Assembly: GCF_949628215.1 (NCBI RefSeq)
Contig: NC_134283.1
Location: 11,593,638-11,657,637 of the forward strand
DNA from: Phalacrocorax aristotelis
Lineage: Eukaryota; Chordata; Aves; Suliformes; Phalacrocoracidae
Reading direction: 5' to 3'
DNA length: 64,000 nucleotides
In this document: in pieces, positions 33,891-46,100 of the stretch
Position numbering within the stretch: the stretch's first letter is position 1
How the letters are laid out: each line of letters begins with the position of its first letter
Notes under the pieces: model-generated
The model's database searches: none
What the model was told of the DNA's origin: nothing
The model's input: only the letters and a program-made list of their open reading frames with translations
Position numbers and translations under genes: made by a program

Positions 33891-36800
33891 CAGTTTTGAT
33901 TGACCTCAGAGCAGGACTGACAAGTTTTGCTTCTCAGCTCTGTCTTGGTGAGGAGACAATTCTCCTTCTTACAAAATTATAACTAATGATGGTACTGAGC
34001 TTGTGCTAGCACAAGGTGCTTTCTTAACTGCAAATGTGATCTCAGTCTGAAAATATCTTAAATTTACTGAATGGACTTCCTTCTGTAGTATACTCTTATA
34101 GTTATAAGCCCTTCATTTTTGCCCAGAGCATCTACTTAGATATCATAGAGTGAAAATAATCTTAATGTCACTAAATGAGAAAAAAATGAACATATTGCCT
34201 TGGAGAGAAACAGAATGGGGAGGGGGATTGAGGAGGGGAACAGTACAGAATAATATTTGCTGCACTCTTGTGGATACCAGGAGGAAAAATGTCCTTTCCT
34301 TTTCTGAGATAATTTAAAAATGTGTTTGTATCAATGTTGCAGCTTCTTAGTAACAATGTTAAATTTTTGACTATGCAAATATATACAGCCTTTGAGAAAG
34401 CTTATAGTTTGCATTCGTGTGTCTTGGTCTCCGTTACTGGTACTGATGATTGCGGGGGGGTATGGTAGCTGTTCTGGTAGTGTATGTTGGGTGGGAGGAG
34501 GAAGGGTTCCTTGAGTACCTGTTGAAAAAAAAAAAAAATCTGCTGCAAGCCAAAAGTTAGTGGAAGTAGGATATGGAACTTGCTTATGGAAATATACCAC
34601 TGGATGCCACTGTTGCTTCATGGAATGTTATACTAAAATAACACCGGCTCTGCTTCTTTGAAAAATTCTGCTTTTCCTTCACTCATTAGTTCTTTATTAC
34701 TTTAATCTTCGTTCGTATTGAAGGAAAGGAGAAATCATGCCCTACTTATTCTCTCCAGCAACATGGTGATATGGTTCCCATATCTAGAAGTGACATCTTG
34801 TCATAGGAAAGAAAAGGGAATGGCACAAAGTTTTGTCATCTTTTTTTTTCCTTTCACCTTCTAAGGTAAAATCTTCTTGAAAAGAAGAAAGGTTCAGATG
34901 AAAGAGCAGTCAGTTTTCCTTGTAACTAAATTCCTTCTCTCTGGCTCTGAATCCTGTGTTAATCACAACTAAGTTTGGACACTGAGCCTTTATTCCTGTT
35001 TTAATGTCATCCTAGAGAGCAGGGCAGGAGGTCGCTTTCGCAAATGCCTGTTTATTTCCTTTCCCAAGTGTTGTGCATTTTGTACTTGAAAGAATGTGTT
35101 TTGCTTGTTATAATTTTTTCCTCCTTGGGGGAAGCAGGGAGGGTGAAGGTCATCAGGTGAATTTCTGATGGCTGTTGCTTGTTTTCACAGGCTTACTTTT
35201 AATCACCTGATTAGCAACTCAAGACTTTTCTCTAAGTCATACAGTGGGGTTTCTTTTGTATTTTGGCTTTTTGACTCAAGCAATTTAATTAAATGAAAAG
35301 AAATAAAAAAATCTGAAGCCTAATTTTCATTGGTTTGGTTTTTGTATTCTGTGTGACCCTAATTCCTATCCTTTCCTATGGGAGAAGGAAAAAGGTTGGG
35401 GAAAAAATGTGAGACATAAGCTTATTGTGGTGTATGTAGCCTGCTAGCCCGGCTTCTTCTGAGACAGGGACCACCTTCTACTGTGTGCCTGCTTAATCGG
35501 GTAAGCCCTAAATATTGTTGGTTCCATGAAGTGCTAGCCTAATTAATGACAGTAGAAATGTGGAGAAAAGGCAAACACAATGGAAATGATCTGTTGAGAG
35601 GGCTCTGAAGGAAAAGAAGCAATAACCACGTAGCCCTGAGAAAGCACGTTTATCCTCTCTCTGCAAGCTGGGCTGGAGAAGGCAGACGGCAGGGCTTCAG
35701 CCTGGAGGCCTCGGCAGTGCCATGGAAACAGCACAGGAGCACCACATCCCTCCGGCTCAGCAGGCCTTGTGGCTCTACTGCGGATTTAGAGGCAGCAGCA
35801 CCCACACAACCTGTGTGGGGCTGCACGAGGGGGAAGCTTAAAATGCATGGCTGTTCTGCTGCTTCAGAACTGCCTTATACAGAAAATTAAGGCAGAGGAG
35901 AAAGACACAAGTAAATGTACTAAGTTTATTGTCAAAGATGGAGTAGCAGCTGCAGCACAGTCCCCTGTGCTGGATGTCAGACAGCCAGAACGCAGTTTAA
36001 TTGTGCTACTGTTCACTGATAACTCTCCTCTTCAGGAACCTGGGCTGAAGCTTTGCCTGGATTAGATGTCGTAATCTAAATTTTTCCAGTGATCAGGACT
36101 GGATGCTAATATTACATTGTTGTAGGTACTGAAGGGAAGCCTGCTAGCAGAGCTGCTACTGTTGGTGATGCCGCATAAACTTGTAGCAGTGACCCAGATA
36201 ACATTGTGACTGACACAGTAAGTTACAGTGTCAGGAGGAATAAATGTCTCCTGCAGCCCCTCACAGAGCTCCAGCTGTGCCATGGTACCTGCCCTTAAGC
36301 CCCATCTACCCAAGAAACCGACCCGTTGCTGACGGGCTGTGGGACTTGCTGGGCTTTGCTCAATTATGAACTAGTTGTATATGTGGGTTCAGAAAATACA
36401 CGGTGCTTGCGATTATTTAGAAATGGTGGTGACTTAGTGTACTTATTAAAGGACCCTCCAAAATGGCTGCCTGGGCTCTGCCATGTCCACTGAGAATTCC
36501 TAGCGGTCATCTAAGCGTGACAGCTCTCTCACCTTATCTACTGCCCTCTGCTGTGTTCCTACTTCTGGCCTAGACCTGAGAGAGGGGCAGTGTTTAAATT
36601 ATCCTTCCTGGAGCTCTGCAGTCAGCTGTATTTTCATCTATCTCTGTCCTGAGGTTGAAATCACAAGTTCTCTTTTATATTATGTCATGTAAAGAGAAGG
36701 TTGTCCTTGTTCTTATTGGCTTGCAGTAGGACTGGCTTGACTGCTGAAGAATTCTAAGTGGCTATGCTGTGGCTTGATGTGGCCTTGTTCAAACAATAAA

Positions 36801-39800
36801 ACGTGAGCTACAGCAAGATGAAAGAAGCAGACATCTTGCTGGTATCTTTGGACAACAGACTAAATATAATATTACTACCTTTTGTGGTTTGCAGCTGTCA
36901 GAGGAAAAAAAGCTGAATGAAGTTTGACTTTTGCATATGAAGGCCTGGGCTTTTATGTGTGGTGTAAACTGGTGAAAAGTAAGATGGAAAAGAGCAGGAT
37001 TCAAGCCTGGGTTATTGCGAGGTTGTGGTGTGGTTAGCTAGCTACCTAATATAGAGGGCAAAGCCAGAGAAGGACTAAAAAAGCATGGCATGCAAATGAA
37101 ATACACTGCTACTGCCTCTTTTTTTCCACTGAGTTTATGCTTGCTTCATCCCTTGCTTGCTTTAGGGTGAGTGGATGCAGAAGACCACTACTGAACACTG
37201 TCCTCAGGCTTCCTCTTTACAGGCATGTATATATATATGCAAAGATCAGGAATGCTTCCACAGTCTTAAGCCCCTTTTGAGTGTTCCTTAAGTGTACAGA
37301 ATTTGGTCCCTACTGCATCTGGAGCTTCTTGAAGATAATTACTGATTCGTGGCTGTGACATCTTTTCTTAACTGGAAACCTTAATACATATATACAGTAA
37401 ACCCCACTTCCAGAAATGGCAAAGAAGGGTTCTGTATCTTTTACAAGAAGCAATAGACAAAGAGCAAATATGTTTTGGAGCAGAGGTTGTGGCATGGAGA
37501 AGCACTCACAGGCATTGTCAAGGCTGTGCATATGGCTCTGTATGTGTGTTCATAGCCATGAATCGTTGTGAAGCAGAAACCGATTGGTTTTACCCCATGT
37601 AAGCCTCTGCTTGCTTATCTAGTTGAAAGTAGGAACTAATTCTTTTTGCTTTATTTGTAATCTTTGCAGTTTAGTGTCTGTATATATCTTAAAGGTGACA
37701 TCTTCACAATGTAGGTCTTTACAGTCCTTGTCTTTCATCCTGTTGCAGTTAGTTAAAATGTGAGCATAATTGTTCACAGCCTCTTCTTCTATGGGGATGG
37801 TCTTTGAAAATTTATCTGGTCTCTTAGGGAATGGTGCATCCTCTGGCTGCTGGTATATGGAAAGTGCATTGGTACAAAACTATTTTTAATTCTTTCAATT
37901 GGTGCTGGATCTCTGTGGTTATTCATTGCAAGTCTCTTCAAACTTTCAGAGATTTTCTAACAACTCCTAGCTCATAAGCAACAGCTTCCCCCATGATAAC
38001 CCTGCAGCCAGTCGTTTTGTTCCTCCAAGCTTCTGTCGCTGTGTTGCCAACCTAGTCATTAGACCGATGATTATTATTTAAGCTGATTGTGCATTCTAGT
38101 TTGGACTCTCTTTTTGTAGTGAGTAATTAGAGAAAACATTTCCATGAATAGCACAAATTGATAAGGAAAATGCCATCACTTAGTGAAGATACAAAATAGA
38201 CATAGGTAGGTTCTTTTTCTTGAAAAAGTAATCAAGTCCATGGGAAAAGGTGAAGATCCTAGCTGATGTCTAGAAACTTTGCCCTGTTGGTCTTGGTACA
38301 TACTAGATGTTTAGGGATTTGGTGCTCGGTTTTACAACATGTATGTTCTCCAAGGCTGTGGTGTGTGTGGTTCTTTAATGTTTTTCTTTCCCTATCCTCC
38401 AGTGTCATGTAGTGAAGGTCATGCTATTTCTATTCTAGGTAGGACAATATTTAAACAGTACATGAAAACATTCCTATATTATAAGATACTTTGAGACTGA
38501 AGTCTACAGGTGAATATGTGAGATCAGGACAGCAGATAGTGGCAAGACTGTTATTATTAAGAAAGAATATTTTTATCTTTTGGAATAATGTAATCATAGA
38601 AGTATAAATTTTAAAGCTATCCAACAACATCAGTTCTTTGTTTAAAAGACACAAAAGATTAAATTCTTCATTCAGCTGGTGTGTAGACTTACCTGAACAT
38701 TCTTGGAGCTGGAGCAAAGGTAATAACTGGGGGTCAAGGGGGAAGACTGCCTGGCTGATCGTTAATCTTAGTTTGCCTATGGAATATAGCTGGGAAGAAG
38801 GTTTGGGTTTTTTTTTCCCTTTAGTCTGTCCTTCCTTCCCCCAAACAAGAAAACTGTAGGTTTTGCTCAAGTCTGACTTTAGAGTAATTGAGGATAAAAA
38901 AGGAATGTTGAAAATTGGGGCTTTCAGGTGTGTGTGTGTGTGTTTGGGGTTTTTTTACAAGAAAACTTGGGAGGGAAGAAGGCTTGCTGTGATTCAAACC
39001 AGTTGAATTTCAAAAGAGAGTAAAGACTTAGTGAAAATCCCAGTCTGTGTGGGTCTGAAAACATGTTTACTAGAAGAAGGGTTGTGACAGGGACAGGTAG
39101 TGCCTGATAACTTTTGGGTAGCTCCTGCAGGTTACAAGTACCTCTGAACATGAAGGTGTCTGGATTTCAATGTAAGCAGCCCAAGAATTTTCCAGAGGTT
39201 GTCACTAATTCTGTGCTTCCTGTGCTAGTGCCTTGTTTTGCTCCAGCTTTGTTGCTTATACCCTGGCTAGTTTTCTTGAAGCTGGAATGAGAACAATTGC
39301 AATTGTGAGAGCAGCATAAGAAATGTAGGCAGTGCTTAGAGAAAGGTAGGAAAGATTTACTGTGTCCATTTCTACTGAATACTTTGCCAATCAATCTTCT
39401 TATTTATTAGGTGGGGTGTTGAGTGCATAAAACATCCTAAGGGTCCAGCTACATTATTTTTGGAAAGTAAAAGACCTTATAGTAATGCAACTTACTTTCA
39501 TTTTGTAATTTCGTCCAGAGTACTTAATGATCTGAGATAAGAGAGAATGCAGAAGGGCCAAGCGTTGCCCTAAATACCATCAGAACCACAGTCTTGAGAG
39601 GAGAAGTACACGTTTTGAATTGGTAAAAAGGAGTTGTATTAATTATATGGCATGTCACATTGACTTTTAATGGTGTTCATGTGTAGCCTTTAAATCTTAA
39701 AACACTTCCAGTTCTTGCTATCCTCATTATTAACATCCATATTCTACATTAACGCTGCTGGCAAGAGGTGAAAGCCATCCAGGGTGAAAAGAAATTAGTT

Positions 39801-42567
39801 TCGTTTTTCAGTAATTATGGGGAAAACCCTGCTCACTGGCTTTAGTCACCCTCTCAAGTTATTCTAGTGCTGCTGGTTAAAAAGATCCTGATCTATGGTG
39901 TTTTGCTAATGATCAACAGTTTTAGAAAAGACATTTTCCAGCAGCACAGCCTCTATTATTGGGACAATTTTTCCCTCTTGGGCAACTGCCAGATCTTTCA
40001 AAACCACTGGGAAAGCTTATGAAGGGTAAGCTTTTTTTTTTCTTTTCTTCTTAAACTTGATATCACTATTGCTTGAGATGCAAACTAATGTTTCCAATTT
40101 TCAAAGGAAAAGGCCACCTCTTTCAAAGCAGGTATTTAAACAGTCTATGGCTGAGGTAAAACAAATACTTGTTAGTATCACAACTAGGTAAAGGAGGAGG
40201 CACTGGAGAGTTATGCCAAGAATTAAGTGGAAATGACAGTACAGCATGCTAAGGTAGCAGCTGTCTTACAGTGCGGCAGGTTCTATATGAGTAAATAAAA
40301 TATCTTAATTTGTCAGGTGCATTTTCCTGTTCTTATTTCAGGTGGCCCTTTTTATAAGGTCGAATGACAGAAGAGTAAAAGATTGCAGTAGGAGGACGGT
40401 GATGCATTTTGAGAGAAGCATCCTGGAGGACTGAGCAGGTACCTCCTATTGAGAAATATGAAGGTTTGGTTTGTTCTTTCTCAGCATTGGAAACTGGATT
40501 TATGTGGTACTTTAAAACGTCAGTAGTCAAACACAGAGCTCACTACTAGGTGACTTTCTACTGGAGTGCACCATGTCACTCTGGTGGTTAATTGCCAGTA
40601 CTTGTAATCCGTCTCATATGACGTGTTGATTTTCAGGTTATGAAAAGCTCTGACAGATTTCCCATGCATCCATTTAGTGTCTTGCAAAGGATTAATGAGA
40701 GTTTGAGCAATAGCTCGGACACTAAATTTGTGTGACGATTTTCTTACTTAAAATAAATTCATTGTTCAAGAGGCCTTGCACCTTCTGTGACCACTTGCAA
40801 AACTCTGACATGTTCCCTGACCACTTATGTGAAATGCTGTGTAGTGTGTAGGACTGCTGTACTTTGGGGAGGGGGCGCGCATCCTGGCCACAGAGACACA
40901 AGTAGTTTCTTGCTGGGATGGTTTTTGCCTTGGTGCCCCTAGATAGGTTTGGGACTTTTGATCTTGAACAAACTTCATTGTGACAATTTTTATCTTTAAA
41001 GAACTAATTGAGCTGCTTACCTGTTTATTACATTATCGATTCTACTTCAAATGATCCTGGCTGTAGTAACCTCCTTCTGAAGCAGTTCAGTATTTTGTGA
41101 TCAAGAGTTACTTAAGCTTATTGTGCTTAGCGTTGTACTTCTAAAGGAAGGTGGTATCCTTTTTTGTTCACTTCTTTCTCAAAGAAACGACTATTTTAAA
41201 ATAAAAAGCTTATCTTGGATAATAGGTCTTTTAAGTATCTGCAGCATGAGGTGTCATAACTGAAATACTTTTAAGTAATTTAATTAGATCTTTAAAATCT
41301 TTCTTTTTGCAGCAAGATACCTTACCTTCCCCAAAACTGGAACATGGGTCTGCAGATACTAAAACTGCAGCAAGATGTTTTACATGAATAGTTTATACCT
41401 TACTGTCACAAGATCACCTATGTAATAAAATGTCCTTATTCTTTAAGGCTACAGGCAGACAGTAGGATGCAAGAGAAATATACTGGGACAAGCTACGTAA
41501 GACTTCCCGTAGAACATCAGAATTGTTCTTCTTCTGAGTATGAAATCTTGCCTTTGGCACTAAACTATATTGAATGCTTCAGAAGGGAATGAAAAGGAAA
41601 TCTTTTCTCTAAGCAGAAAGGTAACTTTGAATGCAGAGCTGGTATGTGTGGATTTCTAGCTCTTCTCCATTTGATGCTTTGATTTACTTTCCCCTTTTTC
41701 TTGACTCGCTGTGCTACAATGCTCTTTGTATTTTCCGTTCTTTGGAGCAGAAAAAACTAACACAAAAAACTAGTGCTGGTGAACTCTACAGCTGATTAAA
41801 TATATATGCTGTTGTTTGTTTTATGGTAAATATCATAAGACGTCATGTGGTATGGTAAAAGGTATGGTGTCCTTATTCTAATGCTTGCTTAAGAGCTGCC
41901 TTGATCAAAGTTAATGCTTGTTTCAAGGTGTGTTTGGTAAGAGCTTAAAAAAAAATGGAGCCATGCACTGAGCTATTATGCTTATTTAAGGTAACAGCAA
42001 GACTTTCATTGCCTATGTCTGGGGATCTCTTAACTAAAGAAATTATATCTCTCCGGATGGACTGTACAACTGTCTTTAATACAGTTAAAGACCTTTGATG
42101 GGTAGACAAGACTGACCTCGACTGCATTGTGAGGTTGAGGCTTTGATTATCCACTTAGCCTTTCAGTAGATCTTCCCTTCCTGCACATGCTTTCATTTGT
42201 GGGCTAGTCTTCTGGATCTGTAGAGAGAAACAAGTATTAGGAAGAGGGATTTTAAGTTGAACTTCCTCAGGATGTGTAAGCATGACTTGGAAGATAGCAA
42301 ATATATGCTTATTTATAGATCTGCAAATATCTATTCTTAGTAACTATAGATAAACTGTAAGGGGAAGAAACTTAATGAAACAGGGAATGGAGGAAGATTA
42401 TTTGGGTTTGGGTGATCTAGTAGACCAGTAGCCCAGTCAGTTCTAAAATGTCATTACCATGAGGAAGACAGTCCGAAAGGCTGAACTGGGTCTTGCAGTC
42501 TGGCGCATTGATCAAGAGGATGGAGAAAGACTAAGGGAGAGATTCTTATAGGAACTGTAAGGGTAAC

Positions 42568-43187
42568 TCTTGTGGTTTAACCCCAGCTGGCAACTAAGCC
42601 CCATACAGCTGCTCGCTTGTTCCCCCTCTAGTGGGATGGGGGGGAGGACTGAAGGTGTAAAAGTGAGAAAACTTATGGGTTGAGATAAAGACAGCTTAAT
42701 GGGTAAAGCAAAAGCCACACACAAAAGCAAAGCAAAACAAGGAATTAATTAGCTCCTTCCCATGGGCAGGCAGGTGTTCAGCTATTTCCAGGAAAGCAGG
42801 GCTCCATCAAGCGTAACAGTTACTTGGGAAGACAAAAACCATCACTCCGAACATTTGTCCTGTGTCCCCCCTCCCCACTGGCTTTTTCCCCCTGCTTTAT
42901 TTACTAAGCATGACACCATATGGTGTGGGACATCTCTTGGGTCAGTTGGGGACAGCTGTCCCAGCCATGTCCCCTCCCAACCCCTTGTGCCGCCCCTCCG
43001 CTCCCCAGCCCACTTACGGGTGGGGTGGGGTGAGAGGCAGGAAAGGCCTTGGCTCTGTGTAAGCACTGCTCAGCAGTGACTAAAACATTCCTCTATTATC
43101 AACACTGTTTCCAACACAAATCCAAAACATAGTCCCACACTAGCTACTGTAAAGAAAATTAACTCTATCCCAGCCAAAACCAGCACA
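42568..43187 (-). mobile_element. Solo LTR of an avian endogenous retrovirus, with 5-bp target duplication
   Basis: I recognise this 620-bp unit as a repeat common in bird genomes: one end reads TTGTGGTTTAACCCCAGCTG and the other GCCAAAACCAGCACA. It is flanked by GTAAC on both sides (42,563-42,567 and 43,188-43,192), a perfect 5-bp target-site duplication of the length made by ERVL-type integrases. Read on the minus strand it starts TGTGCTGGTTTTGGC, as these LTRs usually do, and has a TATA-like TAAATAAAGC at about 42,894-42,905, so the sense strand is minus. The plus-strand end reads TCTTGTGG, suggesting the terminal dinucleotide is mutated. No internal retroviral sequence or second LTR is present, so it arose by LTR-LTR recombination. 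The 105-codon frame at 42,762 lies inside the LTR and is not a gene. The exact subfamily name is not certain. Confidence 0.85.
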
Positions 43188-43192
43188 GTAAC

Positions 43193-46100
43193 ACAAAGGA
43201 GAAACAGAAAGCCAGGATCGGAAGATAACAAATGGATGAAGCCCCACTGAGAACATGTATGAGCATAGTTTGGACAAGAAGATTTGGAAGCTCTCTTGCT
43301 AGAGGCAGGAGGGTGGCTTTTACCAAAGTAGGAATGCTTGTGGAAGGACTGCAAAGATCTAAGGGGCATAGAAGCCATTAAAAAAAGCAAGAATGCCCCT
43401 GTTAGAGCTTCTGTAAGTGAGAGGAATGCATATAAAGCTGTTCCATTGCAGGATCAGTCTTGGACCAGCCACCCAAGTGTATAGGTAGTGTGTTTTCCTT
43501 TGCGCAGATCCTATAGTGCTTCTCCCGAGCTAACTCCTTCCCCATCCAGGGGTTCTGCATAGTACTTCCTTTCCTTTTGCCCTGTAGCTGGCTTTCTGCT
43601 CGGCACAGGTTCTGTGTCTTCCTTGACCTTTACTGTACTTGGGGTTTTTTTTATGCCCTAATCATGAGGGACCAAGGAATGAGGGAAGGCATCTATAGTG
43701 AGCTTTAATGCACTTTGGCTACCCAAAATGGTACCTACAGACACTTTAGCCTACCTTCCCTTGCAGTCAACCCTGTAAAGTACCCTGTGTAGTGTTTTTG
43801 TGAGGGCATGTGATCTTGCTGGATTGGGGGAATGATGTAGAAAATTTTAAATGTCAATGAGGAGCAAAATTCTTTAGGCTTTTAATCTTATTGAGTTCTC
43901 GCTTCATTTAGTCAAAACCTTCCCAGATGCTAGTTTCCAGTGAGACTTAACTCTGAAAATGTGAAGACTTGAGGGTCTGTCTGATTCACGGGGGGGGGGA
44001 TCGGTATTGGCCTAATGGGACGTTGCTTGAAACTTTAATTACAAGACGACAGTAAAAAGCACTATTTAAGAAAAAAATTCCGCTTATCAAATTTTGTTGC
44101 TAGTCTAGTCAGGCTAAAAAATCTGCTTAATCTTAATGATTAGTAAGAGTTCTTCATTTCTGTGAGATTTATAGTGGTGTTAAATAAATTACGAATTATT
44201 CAGAGGCGGTATATTAAAGGAGATCTAATCAAGATATCCAGAACATTGTGACATATTTAAATCCCATAATATTTTAAAAAACCCATTTTTGAGGGAGTAA
44301 AGATACTTTATATACAATTAGAGGCAGTATGATTAATAACCTTGGGCTCAGATTTGACGGCTTCCTTTGGGATCTGACTTTTTTTCTATATCTCTGGAAC
44401 CAAATATATGCCTTAATTACCAATCAAACAGTCAATGAAGGCAGAACTGAAGTGCGAGTGTATATACTTGAATTTGCACTAGCATTTCTTCCACAGACTT
44501 GGATTAGTGAAGTTGAGTGTATCTGCAGACTTCAATCGCTTTCAGAAAAATGTGGATCCATGTTACGAGCTTAGATTTTCAAAACTGGCAGGACTGTCTG
44601 TTTCACATCATAAAATATTTACGCCACATGCTAAACCTGCAAAAGGTGGGTGTTAGTCCAAATGCAGACACATTTTAAAAAGTGCTGAGAAGATTCAGAC
44701 CATCTAAAACCAGACCACTATTTGGGCAGGACAGTATAGCTTCTCCCCAGTCCTATTTCTTTATGGATGTTTTAGGAGGGATAGGGGATTTCGATATGTG
44801 AGGAACAAACACATCTGGGTTGAAACCACTGTGGTTGCAGGTAATCTGCAAGGCTAAGACATAAAATCTGAATTAAAGAAAAGTGGCGTAAGATGCTCTT
44901 GAGATTTGAACACCCACAGGTTGCTACAAAGTCAGTGTGGCTTGTGGGTGGGCAATGCTCCTTAAATAGCCAGCCATGTCAGTGTTTCCTTTTTACTGCA
45001 GAAATAGAACAGAAAAGTCAATGCCTTAAAATTCAATTGGATTGGCAGCTCAGGATTTTGGAAGGTGTTACTCCAGGGTGCTTAGCTTGTCAGATATATC
45101 TGCAAGGAAACTGATTGCTGAGTTGAAGCTAGGGAATGGGAAAATGTGTTGAAAACCAGTCTTTATTTTAATTCTGGGTATTACTGTTTCTGATAGTTCA
45201 GGATGATGAATAGTGGGGGAGAAGTAGCTCCTTGTCTATGCCAATGGCATATACTATGTGGGACTCGGTAGGCAATGCAACTGTGGGAGGGGGCAAGGAT
45301 TCAACTAAACTCATTTGTCACTGAATTAAATTAAGTCAACACAAAGCTCTTTAACTTAATCAGAATGTCCAGATACCAATGAAAACCAGGTGATTTAGAA
45401 ATCTGCTTCATTGGAGGGTTACCACTTTCAAGTATGTACCAGCTCTGTCATGAGTCAAATTTGTCTTTGATTTTGTCTTGTTAAGATGTGAACGTGACTT
45501 TTAGTGACTCTGCTGGGCTGTCCTGCCCTGTGCAGTCAGGGCTATCTGCTGCCTGTTTAGCTTGACTGTAACAAGTGGATTCAACTTGCCATCCTTTTGG
45601 TATGGATCAAATTACTTCATTTGTAACCATCTTCACCATTGCCTTGCTCAGATACAGCTTTAGCAAGCTGCTTTTGTGCTCAACTTACAGTTGCGCCAGA
45701 GCAGCTGGGGGGTGGTGTTCCAATTAGGATTGAGCAAAATGTTTAGGTGGGTGTCATGATGCTGTTTCAGAACCAGTGATGCAGACATTAAAACACAACC
45801 ACTACATATTTTCTTTTAACACAATTGACTGGAATTTCATTGTTCTCATATTTGTTTGCCTCTCTCCTTTATGTAATCGGATATATCTATAATTAGAGTT
45901 TCAGGATGTATATATAATCCCTTTGCCTTCTGAATTTTTCTAAAATTGATTTTTTTACTTCTGCACATGTTCTTGAGTGTTCATAAGCTGTATATTTTGT
46001 TCAAATATGACAGGCTTAGCTTTTTATTCTGAATGGTTAATTTTGAAACTCTTTATGAAAGAGCTCTAAGGTATAATGCATTTGATTGTTAGTGACTGTT

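Larger units (their letters stand above)
27201..42562. other. Intergenic spacer, no gene recognised
   Basis: AT-rich sequence between the orphan CpG island and the solo LTR. Frames are short; the longest, 156 codons at about 32.4 kb on the plus strand, shows no family resemblance. Two A/C-rich low-complexity tracts (30,210 and 33,834) are present. If the CpG island starts a plus-strand transcript, its downstream exons would fall here, but I could not identify any with confidence. An octamer ATGCAAAT occurs at about 37,093. Confidence 0.6.

Noticed and set aside
42762..43079. A 105-codon plus-strand frame
   Set aside because: It lies entirely within the solo LTR, which is non-coding and whose sense strand is minus.
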